This document shows, in pieces, positions 18,695-27,427 of a stretch of 64,000 nt of DNA. How positions within the stretch are numbered: the first letter of the stretch is position 1; each line of letters begins with the position of its first letter. The notes under the pieces are model-generated. The model had not been told where the DNA came from. It saw nothing but the letters and a program-made list of their open reading frames with translations, and ran no database searches. The stretch lies in assembly GCA_965601455.1 (NCBI GenBank), contig OZ271831.1:3348001-3412000 (forward strand). The letters run 5' to 3'. The translations under genes and the position numbers were made by a program. Source of the stretch: JANQEU01 sp965601455. Lineage in GTDB: Bacteria; Bacteroidota; Bacteroidia; Cytophagales; Cyclobacteriaceae.

Positions 18695-18724
18695 CAAAAT
18701 TAGCAGAATAACCAAAGCGTCAAA
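18695..18724 (-). promoter_or_regulatory. guaA promoter (Bacteroidota type, near-leaderless)
   Basis: On the minus strand TTTG (18724-18721), an 18-base spacer and TAATTTTG (18702-18695) match the Bacteroidota -33/-7 consensus exactly. The -7 element ends 4 bases before the guaA ATG, so the transcript should begin at or within a few bases of the start codon. No room is left for a Shine-Dalgarno site or riboswitch. Confidence 0.65.
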
Positions 18725-18777
18725 CAACAATTTTTATAAGAAGACTTTAATACCTTAGAACCACCTTCCTACTTCAT

Positions 18778-21417
18778 ATGAATGCGATTGAATACCAGCG
18801 ATTAAGACAAAATCGAGAAGGAACAAATTGGAAAGAATGGGGACCCTACTTATCAGAAAGACAATGGGCAACCGTAAGGGAAGATTATTCACCTGAAGGA
18901 AATGTCTGGGATAATCTTATCCATGATATGGCTAGAAGTAAAGCCTACAGATGGGGGGAAGATGGAATTGGAGGCTTTTGCAACAGTGATCAAAGAATTT
19001 GTTTCGCCTGGGCATTTTGGAATGGAAAAGACAGTATTCTTAAGGAAAGATTATTCGGACTTACCAGTCATGAGGGTAACCACGGTGAAGACGTAAAGGA
19101 ACTGTACTACTATCTTGATAGTACCCCTACCCACTCCTACATGAAAATGCTTTACAAGTATCCACTTGAAGCATTTCCTTACGAGGAGTTGGTGCTTAAG
19201 AATTACGGAAGAAGCAAAAAAAAGACAGAATATGAATTGATCGATACTGGTATTTTCGACAAGGATAATTACTGTGATGTGTTCCTTGATTACGCCAAGA
19301 ATTCACCCGAGGACTTCCTGCTTAGCGCCACAATCGTCAATAGATCAAGCGAATCAAGTGACCTCCATGTACTCCCTACCCTTTGGATGAGAAATACCTG
19401 GTCATCAGGAAGAGATCCTATTCAACCCAAGATCAGTCAACATGCAAAGAATTGCATTAAAGTGGAACATCACATTCAGGGGGAATTTTATCTGTATTTT
19501 GACCGGGCTGAGGAGGTTGTTTTTTGTGACAACGAAACCAACCGAGAGAGATTGTACGGTACAAAAAGCGTTTCAAAGTATCCTAAAGACGGTATAAATG
19601 ACTATGTAATTCACGGCGCTCCATCCGTAAACCCAGAAAAACATGGTACAAAGAGTGCCGGTATCTTCAAGCTGACCGTTCCTGGTGGAGGGGAATCAAC
19701 CGTACGCGTTCGGATGTCCAAAACATTTCTGGAGGACCCATGGGGAGATTACGATCAAATCATGACCGAAAGGAAGAAAGAAGCGGATGAGTTTTATTCG
19801 GAAATTCACGACAATGTCCCGCAAGGGGAAATGAGAAATATTCAACGTCAGGCTTTCGCCGGAATGATGTGGAATAAGCAGTTCTATTATTACAATGTGA
19901 GGAAATGGCTAGACGGAGACCCTGGTAGACCTCGTCCACCTCATACCCGAAAACTGGGCAGGAATAAAGATTGGGATCACATGTTCAACTACCACATAAT
20001 CAGTATGCCTGACAAGTGGGAATATCCATGGTATGCAGCTTGGGATCTGGCCTTTCATACAATCCCGATAGCTAGAATCGATCCCGAATTCGCAAAAGAC
20101 CAGCTGTTGTTACTACTTAGCGAAAGATATTTGCACCCAAGTGGTCAGATTCCTGCCTATGAATGGAATTTTAACGATGTTAATCCACCCGTACATGCGT
20201 GGGCGGTCCTTAGAGTATTTCAAATAGATAGGGAATTAAATAATGGAAAGGCTGACTATGAATTCCTGCAAAAGGCTTTCCACAAACTCCTAATCAACTT
20301 TACCTGGTGGGTAAATAGAAAAGATGAAAACGGAAATAATGTTTTCGAAGGTGGATTCCTGGGACTGGATAACATTGGAGTATTTGATCGAAGCGATCCA
20401 ATTATCGAAGATGCGCATCTTGAACAGGCAGACAGCACGAGTTGGATGGCAATGTTCGCACTGAATATGTTGAGGATGTCCTTGGATCTTTCATTGGAAT
20501 ATCCGCTGTATCAGGATATGGCAATGAAATTCTTTGAGCACTTCCTTTACATCGGTGGGGCGATGAATAGTATTGGTATAGACGGAGTCGATCTGTGGGA
20601 TGATGATGAAAACTTCTATTACGACGTGATTCATACTCCTGAAGCGGCCAATCAGCAATTGCAAGTGCGCTCCATGGTTGGACTGATACCATTATACGCT
20701 GTTGAAATATTAAGTTATGAGAGTTACAAATCACTAAGTGATTTCAGAGAAAGGCTGGATTTTCTACTTAAGGAGAGACCAGAGTTAGCTTCACTGGTCT
20801 CCAGATGGGAAAAAGAAGGTGTGGAGCACTCCAGACTATTGAGCATTATGCGGGGTTTCCGCTTGAAAAAAGTGCTGGAGAAAATGCTCGATGAGAAGGA
20901 ATTTTTGTCAGATTTCGGTATCCGTGCCCTATCTAAGTATCATGAAGATAACCCTTATGAAGTTGAAATATCAGGCCAAATGTTTTCCATAAGTTATTTG
21001 CCGGGTGAGTCCGATAGCTCGTTTTTTGGTGGTAACTCAAATTGGAGAGGCCCAATATGGTTTCCCGTAAACTTTCTAATACTTGAGTCACTTCTGAAAT
21101 TTTATAAATACTATGGAGAAGAATTTAAGGTCGAGTTTCCGACGGGATCCAATGAGCATCGCACCTTGAAGGAAATTGCCTACGAATTGCAGGACAGGTT
21201 GCTTAAGCTTTTCCTGCCAGATAATAAAGGGTTTAGACCTACACATGGAAAGTATGAGAAGATGCAAAAAGATCCGAATTTCAAGGATCACATCCTTTTC
21301 TACGAATATTTTCATGGAGATAGTGGTTATGGCCTAGGTGCTTCGCATCAAACGGGATGGACAGGATTAATTGCAGAGATCATCCACAGACAATTCAATG
21401 AATTTGAAATCGATTAA
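18778..21417 (+). CDS. GH63-like glucosidase (MGH1-type alpha/alpha-barrel)
   Basis: Large cytoplasmic glycoside hydrolase (no signal peptide) of the GH63/mannosylglycerate hydrolase-like (alpha/alpha)6 barrel type, 879 residues as in bacterial homologues. Recognisable blocks are PWYAAWDLAFHTIPIARIDP, HPSGQIPAYEWNFNDVNPPV (general-acid aspartate region), GGFLGLDNIGVFDRS, the YYDVIHTP block and the C-terminal GGNSNWRGPIWFPVNFLILE, which holds the second catalytic acid. It is followed after 3 bases by a beta-phosphoglucomutase-like HAD gene, suggesting breakdown of an intracellular alpha-glucoside to glucose or glucose phosphate. The exact substrate (kojibiose-, trehalose- or glucosylglycerate-like) cannot be told from sequence. 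Confidence 0.88.
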   Translation: MNAIEYQRLRQNREGTNWKEWGPYLSERQWATVREDYSPEGNVWDNLIHDMARSKAYRWGEDGIGGFCNSDQRICFAWAFWNGKDSILKERLFGLTSHEGNHGEDVKELYYYLDSTPTHSYMKMLYKYPLEAFPYEELVLKNYGRSKKKTEYELIDTGIFDKDNYCDVFLDYAKNSPEDFLLSATIVNRSSESSDLHVLPTLWMRNTWSSGRDPIQPKISQHAKNCIKVEHHIQGEFYLYFDRAEEVVFCDNETNRERLYGTKSVSKYPKDGINDYVIHGAPSVNPEKHGTKSAGIFKLTVPGGGESTVRVRMSKTFLEDPWGDYDQIMTERKKEADEFYSEIHDNVPQGEMRNIQRQAFAGMMWNKQFYYYNVRKWLDGDPGRPRPPHTRKLGRNKDWDHMFNYHIISMPDKWEYPWYAAWDLAFHTIPIARIDPEFAKDQLLLLLSERYLHPSGQIPAYEWNFNDVNPPVHAWAVLRVFQIDRELNNGKADYEFLQKAFHKLLINFTWWVNRKDENGNNVFEGGFLGLDNIGVFDRSDPIIEDAHLEQADSTSWMAMFALNMLRMSLDLSLEYPLYQDMAMKFFEHFLYIGGAMNSIGIDGVDLWDDDENFYYDVIHTPEAANQQLQVRSMVGLIPLYAVEILSYESYKSLSDFRERLDFLLKERPELASLVSRWEKEGVEHSRLLSIMRGFRLKKVLEKMLDEKEFLSDFGIRALSKYHEDNPYEVEISGQMFSISYLPGESDSSFFGGNSNWRGPIWFPVNFLILESLLKFYKYYGEEFKVEFPTGSNEHRTLKEIAYELQDRLLKLFLPDNKGFRPTHGKYEKMQKDPNFKDHILFYEYFHGDSGYGLGASHQTGWTGLIAEIIHRQFNEFEID

Positions 21418-21420
21418 ACT

Positions 21421-22074
21421 ATGAATCTTGGTTTGATTTTTGACATGGACGGTGTTCTCGTAGATAATCATATCTACCATTTCAAAGCCTGGGAAGTGAT
21501 GTGCGAAAAATATGGTAAGCCATTAGATGAAGAATCCTATAGGGAAAACTTGAATGGACGAACATTACGAGAAGTGGTACGTTTCATTTTTGATGAGGAA
21601 ATGACTGAAGAGCGAGTGGTTGAAATTGGCCGTGAAAAGGAGGGCATTTATCGTGAACTATACCAACCTTACCTGGCTCCAACTACAGGCCTTCTTCAAT
21701 TCCTAAATTCCTGTGGAAAAGAAAGGATCCCTATGGTAATTGGTACCAGTGCTCCAAAAGAAAATGTCGCTTTCACTCTCAATGGTTTAGGAATATCCCA
21801 CTACTTCAAAGGTGTTTTGGATGACCGGTCAGTGACAAAAGGAAAACCCGATCCGGAAATCTACCTGAAGTGTGCAAAGGAAATTGGTTTACCAAATGAG
21901 CAATGTGTAGTCTTCGAAGATGCTGTCAGCGGTGTTAAGGCAGGTAGAGCTGCGGGCAGTAAAGTCATCGGTCTGGCCACATCACATTCAGCAGAAGAAT
22001 TACCCGCTGATGTTGTATTTGATGATTTTTCATCAATTCACCTGGAACAAATCGAAAGGATAATCAGTACTTAA
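21421..22074 (+). CDS. HAD-superfamily phosphatase / beta-phosphoglucomutase-like
   Basis: HAD subfamily IA enzyme with nucleophile Asp8 and Asp10 in FDMDGVLVDN, a helical cap domain (about 15-85), motif II Thr in VIGTSAPKEN, motif III lysine in KGKPDPEIYLKCA, and motif IV FEDAVSGVKAGRAAG. The sequence fits beta-phosphoglucomutase-type phosphotransferases or sugar-phosphate phosphatases; 217 residues is normal. It starts 3 bases after the GH63-like gene, so a coupled role in alpha-glucoside metabolism is likely. Mutase versus phosphatase activity cannot be decided from motifs alone. Confidence 0.9.
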   Translation: MNLGLIFDMDGVLVDNHIYHFKAWEVMCEKYGKPLDEESYRENLNGRTLREVVRFIFDEEMTEERVVEIGREKEGIYRELYQPYLAPTTGLLQFLNSCGKERIPMVIGTSAPKENVAFTLNGLGISHYFKGVLDDRSVTKGKPDPEIYLKCAKEIGLPNEQCVVFEDAVSGVKAGRAAGSKVIGLATSHSAEELPADVVFDDFSSIHLEQIERIIST

Positions 22075-22078
22075 TTAT

Positions 22079-22735
22079 ATGTCAAGATCCTTATTAAGTT
22101 TTTGCATTCTTCTAGTCGCAATATCCTCGCAGTCTCAGCCTTTAAAAATTGCGAAACTGAAATACGACGGAGGTGGTGACTGGTACGCCAACAAGACTGC
22201 CCTACCAAACCTGATTTCCTTCTGCAACGCCCAACTGGGCACCTCTATTTATAAGAACGAGGACATTGTAGATGTTGGAAGCCCCGACTTATTCCTATAC
22301 CCCTATGTATACATGACTGGTCATGGAAATGTGGTGCTGTCACCGGATCAAGCGGAAAACCTCAGGAACTACTTAATCGGAGGTGGATTCCTGCACATCG
22401 ACGATAATTACGGACTGGACCCCTTCATAAGAGTGGAGATTAAAAATGTATTTCCGGATAAGGATTTTGTCGAGATTCCATTTGATCACCCCATATATCA
22501 TCAAAAGTTTGATTTTGATCAAGGATTGCCGAAAGTTCACGAGCACGACGGGCTCCCTCCTAAAGGATATGGAATCTTACACGAAGGAAGAATCGTGGTT
22601 TTTTACTCATTCGAATCTGACCTTGGAAACGGCTGGGAAGATCAGTCCGTTTATAACGACCCGGAGGAAATTCGTCAACAAGCCTTACGAATGGGTGCGA
22701 ATATCATCTCTTATTCATTCGTAGATAATTACTAA
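22079..22735 (+). CDS. DUF4159-family exported protein
   Basis: Secreted protein with an N-terminal signal peptide (about residues 1-20, SFCILLVAISSQSQ) and a single domain resembling DUF4159, which has a flavodoxin/amidotransferase-like fold. Visible conserved blocks are YDGGGDWYANKTALPNL, YPYVYMTGHGNV, NLRNYLIGGGFLHIDDNYG and the FDHPIYHQKFDF segment. No nucleophilic cysteine of a class I amidotransferase is present. It lies 4 bases after the HAD gene and 52 bases before the CHAT gene, so it is probably in the same transcript. Biochemical role unknown. Confidence 0.85.
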   Translation: MSRSLLSFCILLVAISSQSQPLKIAKLKYDGGGDWYANKTALPNLISFCNAQLGTSIYKNEDIVDVGSPDLFLYPYVYMTGHGNVVLSPDQAENLRNYLIGGGFLHIDDNYGLDPFIRVEIKNVFPDKDFVEIPFDHPIYHQKFDFDQGLPKVHEHDGLPPKGYGILHEGRIVVFYSFESDLGNGWEDQSVYNDPEEIRQQALRMGANIISYSFVDNY

Positions 22736-22787
22736 CCTCATATTTACTGTGGCCCAGTAATTTCATATCTTTCAGCAAAGATCACCC

Positions 22788-25487
22788 GTGAGAGCCAGAT
22801 ACTCATTTTCTATTTCCATTGGGTACCTATTACTTTTTGGTTTCCTTCTATTTAACAATCGGATAGCACTATCGCAGGATTCGCTATTTCAGGAGGCCGA
22901 ATTCAAGTATGTAGAAGCCTCTTATGAGCAAGCCTATGACAAATACTTAAGCGCTGCCTTACTATACGACAGTTTAAGGGATTACGAGATGTATGCATTT
23001 TGCAACATCCAGATGGCATTCTGTTTAAGTCGGATGGCTGCTTATCAACAAAGCTTTGATCTCAGCAATAACACGCTCGATTACATACTGGAGTTTCTGG
23101 TGGATAACCAATTTTTAAAAGCTGAGGCCATGAGGGCCAAAAGCGATGCTCTGTTGAATATTGGAAAGAATGACGAGGCACTAGATGTACTCTTGGAAGC
23201 TGAAAAACTGTATCCAGAGGAAACTGCTATCGAACTGGCAGAAGCATACAACCTCCTGGGAGTAATTTATTGGAATAATGCCAATCAAGACCTTGCAATC
23301 CAATATCATGACAAAGCACTGGAAACAAGACAGTCCGAATTAGGTGAAAACAGTCTTCAGGTTGGTGATTCCTACAACAATATCGGGCTTGTATATGCAA
23401 CAGACGACCCATTACAAGCAGGATTGTATTTTGAACGTGCCTTGAAAATCTACCGGGTTAGCCTTGGAAATAAGCATCCCAAAGTAGCCTTCTGCTTGAT
23501 TAATCTGGCTCGAGCCTACGGCCAACAAGGCCGAATCCCGGAAGCGATCGAGCTTATGACTGAAGTAGACCTAATATGGGAAGAAATTTATTCTACATCA
23601 CATCCAAACAAGACATTCAGTATCTCCACCTTAGGTCAGATTTATGCAAGTGATGGCAATTATGAAAGAGCTCTTCACTACCAGGAACTGGCACTCAAAG
23701 AATACATCAACATGTTTGGGCAAAAGCATCCTGAAGTGGCAAATACCTATTTTCTTATAGCAGAATTACACCTGGAACTAGGGAATTATAAAGATGCCGT
23801 ATATGCGTATCAGCAATCTATTTATGCGAATCTTCAGGAACAGGAATTTAGTAGTTTCCGGGACTCGCCAAGCTTAATCAAGTATTTTCATGCGGACTAT
23901 CTTCTTTCCGCTTTGTTAGGAAAAGCCAAGGCACTGGAAGTATTGCATGTAGAACAAACCCTGAAACCAAATGACCTAAGGGCTGCTTTGGATACTTACA
24001 TTTTGGCAGATTCACTTACAAATGAAATTAGAAAGGTGAGATTCACCGAAAATGACAAGATTCGATTAAATGACATCTCAAGATCAATTTATGACAATGG
24101 TATTCGCATCAGTCTTATATTAGGAGATCAGCCTTTTCAGAAACAACGATTTGCTGAAAGAGCTCTTGCTTTTTGTGAAAGAAGTAAATCCTCTGTACTT
24201 CTGGAAGCTATTCAGGAGACCAAGGCCAAATCCTTCGCCGGCATTCCGGATGACCTGATCTCACTGGAAGATAGTATCAAAGAACAAATCGCTTTCTACC
24301 AGCAACAAGTGTCAAAAGGTGAGAATCTTGAAGTCAATCAGGCTGGCCTTTTCACCTATCAGCAGCAACACAGGGATTTGGTCAATAAGCTGGAAAATGA
24401 ATATCCGCGTTACTATGAGTTGAAATACCAACCTTCCGTCTTTGATGGAGCGACACTGATGGATGCGCTGGACCCCTACCAGGCAGTAATTAGCTATTAC
24501 ATCGGCAATGAACAGATTTATATTTTTCTGGTTACGAAAGATCAAATCTCAGTGATAGAAAAAGAAAAAGACGCTTTCTTCCAGCAAAACCTCTCCGGTC
24601 TTCGAAATGCGATCAAATTCAGGATAGAAAACACTTTAAATTTTGAATCGAAATCACTTTATCGCCTACTGGTTCCCCAGATCCCCGAGAACATTTCAGA
24701 ATTAATCATTATTCCTGATGGTATCCTCAATACCATACCCTTCGAAGTGCTTAGAAATCCTGAAACCGATAACTATCTGGTGGAAGACTATGCTATATCC
24801 TACGATTATTCTGCAACCCTACTGCTTCAGAGACGGGAATTCTCCGACGGAATTGCATCTGGGAAAGAGATACTGCTTATTGCGCCAGTTAATTTTGAAA
24901 AGCAAACAACAAAACTTTTCGATCTGCCTGCCTCCCGCGATGAGGTGAGAGATATCGATTTCCTATTTTCCACCAATAGTTGGAATGTGGAATCGAGAAC
25001 AATGGATGAGGCAACCGAGACGATGGTTAAAGAGAGACCACTTAGTGATTATCGCTATCTGCACTTTGCCACCCACGGTCTGGTAAATGAATCCAGACCC
25101 GAATTATCGCAACTATTTCTCTATCCCGACTCGGTGAATGACGGAAACATTTATTCCGGGGATATCTATAATTTGAAAGTTCAAGCGGAATTGGTTTGTC
25201 TTTCTGCTTGCGAAACCGGTCTTGGTAGAATAGAAAAGGGCGAGGGAATTGTAGGCTTGTCAAGGGCTCTACTTTACGCTGGTGCTCAGAATCTCCTGGT
25301 ATCTCTATGGCAGGTCGCTGACCAATCTACTTCTCAACTGATGATTGAGTTCTATCGACAACATTTATTTTTTGACCACTTGAGCGATTTCAACCTCGCA
25401 CTAAGAGAAGCGAAAAAGACCTTGATCCGATCCGAGAACTATAATGAACCTTACTTCTGGGCGCCATTCATTCTTGTTGGGCAGTAA
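22788..25487 (+). CDS. Secreted TPR-CHAT caspase-like protein
   Basis: GTG start. Residues 1-30 form a signal peptide (GYLLLFGFLLFNNRIALSQ). Residues about 35-350 hold a run of TPR motifs of the kinesin-light-chain style (LGVIYWNNANQDLAIQYHDKAL; YNNIGLVYATDDPLQAGLYF). A linker helix region follows, then a C-terminal CHAT domain. The caspase-like dyad is His763 in YLHFATHGL and Cys808 in CLSACETGLG, both intact. CHAT proteases are clan CD relatives of caspases and separase. Here the protein is predicted to be exported to the periplasm, unlike cytoplasmic CHAT effectors of CRISPR type III-E or gasdermin defence. The substrate is unknown; its neighbours are a DUF4159 gene upstream and mtaB downstream. 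Confidence 0.9.
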   Translation: MRARYSFSISIGYLLLFGFLLFNNRIALSQDSLFQEAEFKYVEASYEQAYDKYLSAALLYDSLRDYEMYAFCNIQMAFCLSRMAAYQQSFDLSNNTLDYILEFLVDNQFLKAEAMRAKSDALLNIGKNDEALDVLLEAEKLYPEETAIELAEAYNLLGVIYWNNANQDLAIQYHDKALETRQSELGENSLQVGDSYNNIGLVYATDDPLQAGLYFERALKIYRVSLGNKHPKVAFCLINLARAYGQQGRIPEAIELMTEVDLIWEEIYSTSHPNKTFSISTLGQIYASDGNYERALHYQELALKEYINMFGQKHPEVANTYFLIAELHLELGNYKDAVYAYQQSIYANLQEQEFSSFRDSPSLIKYFHADYLLSALLGKAKALEVLHVEQTLKPNDLRAALDTYILADSLTNEIRKVRFTENDKIRLNDISRSIYDNGIRISLILGDQPFQKQRFAERALAFCERSKSSVLLEAIQETKAKSFAGIPDDLISLEDSIKEQIAFYQQQVSKGENLEVNQAGLFTYQQQHRDLVNKLENEYPRYYELKYQPSVFDGATLMDALDPYQAVISYYIGNEQIYIFLVTKDQISVIEKEKDAFFQQNLSGLRNAIKFRIENTLNFESKSLYRLLVPQIPENISELIIIPDGILNTIPFEVLRNPETDNYLVEDYAISYDYSATLLLQRREFSDGIASGKEILLIAPVNFEKQTTKLFDLPASRDEVRDIDFLFSTNSWNVESRTMDEATETMVKERPLSDYRYLHFATHGLVNESRPELSQLFLYPDSVNDGNIYSGDIYNLKVQAELVCLSACETGLGRIEKGEGIVGLSRALLYAGAQNLLVSLWQVADQSTSQLMIEFYRQHLFFDHLSDFNLALREAKKTLIRSENYNEPYFWAPFILVGQ

Positions 25488-25492
25488 ACCAT

Positions 25493-25500
25493 TAACTTTG
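25493..25500 (+). promoter_or_regulatory. Candidate mtaB -7 promoter element
   Basis: TAACTTTG matches TAnnTTTG and ends 8 bases before the mtaB ATG, with TTG 16 bases upstream (25474-25476) inside the end of the CHAT gene. Transcription would start about 4-5 bases from the ATG, giving a near-leaderless message. Confidence 0.5.
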
Positions 25501-25508
25501 CGCCTTCA

Positions 25509-26822
25509 ATGAAAAAAGTAGCCTTTTACACACTAGGGTGCAAGCTGAATTTTGCCGAGACCTCAAGTATCTCCAGGATGTTTTCAGATCGTGGATACGA
25601 AAAAGTTGACTTTCAGGACAATCCTGACATTTTCATTATAAATACCTGCTCAGTAACAGAAAATGCCGACAAAAAATGTAGAAAGGTTGTTCAGCAGGCA
25701 AAAAAAATATCTCCTCGATCTTACGTGGCGATAGTAGGCTGTTATGCACAGTTAAAACCTAAGGAGATTAGCGAAATACCTGGTGTTAACTCGGTTTTGG
25801 GCGCCGCGGAGAAATTCCAGCTTTTTGATTACCTCGGATCATTTGAACCGAAAGAGACTACAGAAATCTATCACCAGGATATTAAGGAAGCTACAAACTT
25901 TCACCATTCTCACTCATTTGGTGACCGAACCCGTACTTTCTTGAAGGTTCAGGACGGATGTAACTATGGATGTAGCTTTTGTACGATACCTCTGGCACGT
26001 GGCAAGTCAAGAAGCGATAGTATATCGAATATTATCGAGGAGGCGCAACGGATTGCTTCCAGTGGAGTAAAAGAGGTGGTATTAACCGGAGTGAATATTG
26101 GTGATTTTGGAATTCAAGAAGGAAGAAGGAAGGAGAAATTTATTGATCTTATTTGTGCCCTTGATAAAGTCTCCGGCCTCGATCGTTTCAGAATTTCTTC
26201 GATAGAGCCCAACCTGTTGAGTAATGAGATTATTGAATTTGTCTCAAAATCGGATCGTTTTGTTCCTCACTTTCATATCCCACTGCAATCCGGAAGTGAC
26301 AAAATCTTAGAGTCGATGAACAGAAGGTATCGAAGAGACCTTTACACTTCCCGGATAAATAAGATTAAGGAGGTTATGCCGGATTGCTGCATTGGAGTTG
26401 ATGTTATCGCCGGTTTCCCAGGTGAAACAGATTCGGATTTTCAGGAGACCTATGAGTTTCTTTTGAATTTGCCGGTCAGTTACCTTCACGCTTTCACTTA
26501 TTCGGAAAGGCAGAATACTACGGCTGCAAATATGTCTGACTCAGTACCTATTAGCGTAAGACAGGAACGGTCAAGAATGCTAAGAAACTTATCTGACAAA
26601 AAGAGAAGACACTTTTACGAGCGACAACTGGGGAAAGAATGGATAGTCTTATTCGAGGAAGATATTGAAAACGGCTATATCCATGGATTTACAGAAAACT
26701 ACGTACGAGTCCGAGCTAAGTACGATCCAATATTGGTCAATGAATTAAGGCCTGTGCGATTAACTTCAATTGCACCGGAAAATGTAGTTGATGTAGAAGA
26801 ACCAGAAATGATGACAGCATGA
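25509..26822 (+). CDS. mtaB: tRNA (t6A37-C2)-methylthiotransferase MtaB
   Basis: Radical SAM enzyme that converts t6A37 to ms2t6A37 in tRNA. The N-terminal UPF0004 domain carries the three cluster cysteines (YTLGCKLN, NTCSVT, VGCYAQL). The radical SAM motif is CNYGCSFCTIP, followed by HIPLQSGSDKILESMNRRY. A C-terminal TRAM-like beta domain (IVLFEEDIENGYIHGFTENYV) binds tRNA. Length 437 and the C-x3-C-x2-C spacing match MtaB and not MiaB or RimO. It overlaps the next gene by 4 bases (ATGA). Confidence 0.95.
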   Translation: MKKVAFYTLGCKLNFAETSSISRMFSDRGYEKVDFQDNPDIFIINTCSVTENADKKCRKVVQQAKKISPRSYVAIVGCYAQLKPKEISEIPGVNSVLGAAEKFQLFDYLGSFEPKETTEIYHQDIKEATNFHHSHSFGDRTRTFLKVQDGCNYGCSFCTIPLARGKSRSDSISNIIEEAQRIASSGVKEVVLTGVNIGDFGIQEGRRKEKFIDLICALDKVSGLDRFRISSIEPNLLSNEIIEFVSKSDRFVPHFHIPLQSGSDKILESMNRRYRRDLYTSRINKIKEVMPDCCIGVDVIAGFPGETDSDFQETYEFLLNLPVSYLHAFTYSERQNTTAANMSDSVPISVRQERSRMLRNLSDKKRRHFYERQLGKEWIVLFEEDIENGYIHGFTENYVRVRAKYDPILVNELRPVRLTSIAPENVVDVEEPEMMTA

Positions 26823-27427
26823 AAATCATTTGCATCGGCAGAAATTATGTAGAACATATCAAGGAACTTGGTAATGAAAAGCCTGATAGTCCAGTAATTT
26901 TTCTTAAGCCGGACACAGCAATTCTACGCAACAATGATCCTTTCTATCATCCAAATTTCAGTCAGGATATCCACCATGAGGTTGAATTGTTGGTGAAGAT
27001 TAGTCGTCAGGGCAAATCAATCGAAAAGAAGTTTGCTCACAAGTACTATGAAGAAATCGGGTTGGGTGTTGATTTCACGGCAAGAGATCTTCAGCAAAAG
27101 GCAAAGGATAGAGGTCTACCTTGGGATCTTGCCAAAGGTTTTAACGGATCAGCTCCTATATCGGAATTCATCTCAAAATCAGCGTTTAATCTGGAAGACT
27201 TGTCGTTTAAGCTTTGTAAAAATGGTGACACTGTGCAAGAGGGTAATACTTCCCTAATGCTCTACTCAATAGATGAGATCATTTCTTATGTCTCAGATTT
27301 TATTACTTTAAAAACTGGGGACATTATCTTTACAGGGACTCCAAAAGGAGTTGGTTCAGTCACCATCAACGATCAACTGGAAGGGTATATTGAAAACAGA
27401 AAGATGTTTGATTTCGAGGTTCTGTAG
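26819..27427 (+). CDS. Fumarylacetoacetate hydrolase (FAH)-family protein
   Basis: Small FAH-fold enzyme of 202 residues with the family start (KIICIGRNYVEHIKELGNE), PVIFLKPDTAIL, metal-ligand acids in HHEVELLVKIS and GLGVDFTARDLQ, KGFNGSAPISEFI, and the closing block LKTGDIIFTGTPKGVG. Members act as acylpyruvate hydrolases, oxaloacetate decarboxylases or tautomerases; the specific reaction cannot be assigned. Its ATG overlaps the mtaB stop, and its 3' end overlaps the next reading frame by 20-77 bases depending on the start used there. Confidence 0.92.
   Translation: MKIICIGRNYVEHIKELGNEKPDSPVIFLKPDTAILRNNDPFYHPNFSQDIHHEVELLVKISRQGKSIEKKFAHKYYEEIGLGVDFTARDLQQKAKDRGLPWDLAKGFNGSAPISEFISKSAFNLEDLSFKLCKNGDTVQEGNTSLMLYSIDEIISYVSDFITLKTGDIIFTGTPKGVGSVTINDQLEGYIENRKMFDFEVL

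Noticed and set aside
22788..25487. CHAT protein as part of a CRISPR type III-E or gasdermin defence system
   Set aside because: There is no CRISPR array, Cas gene or gasdermin gene nearby, and the signal peptide points to export.
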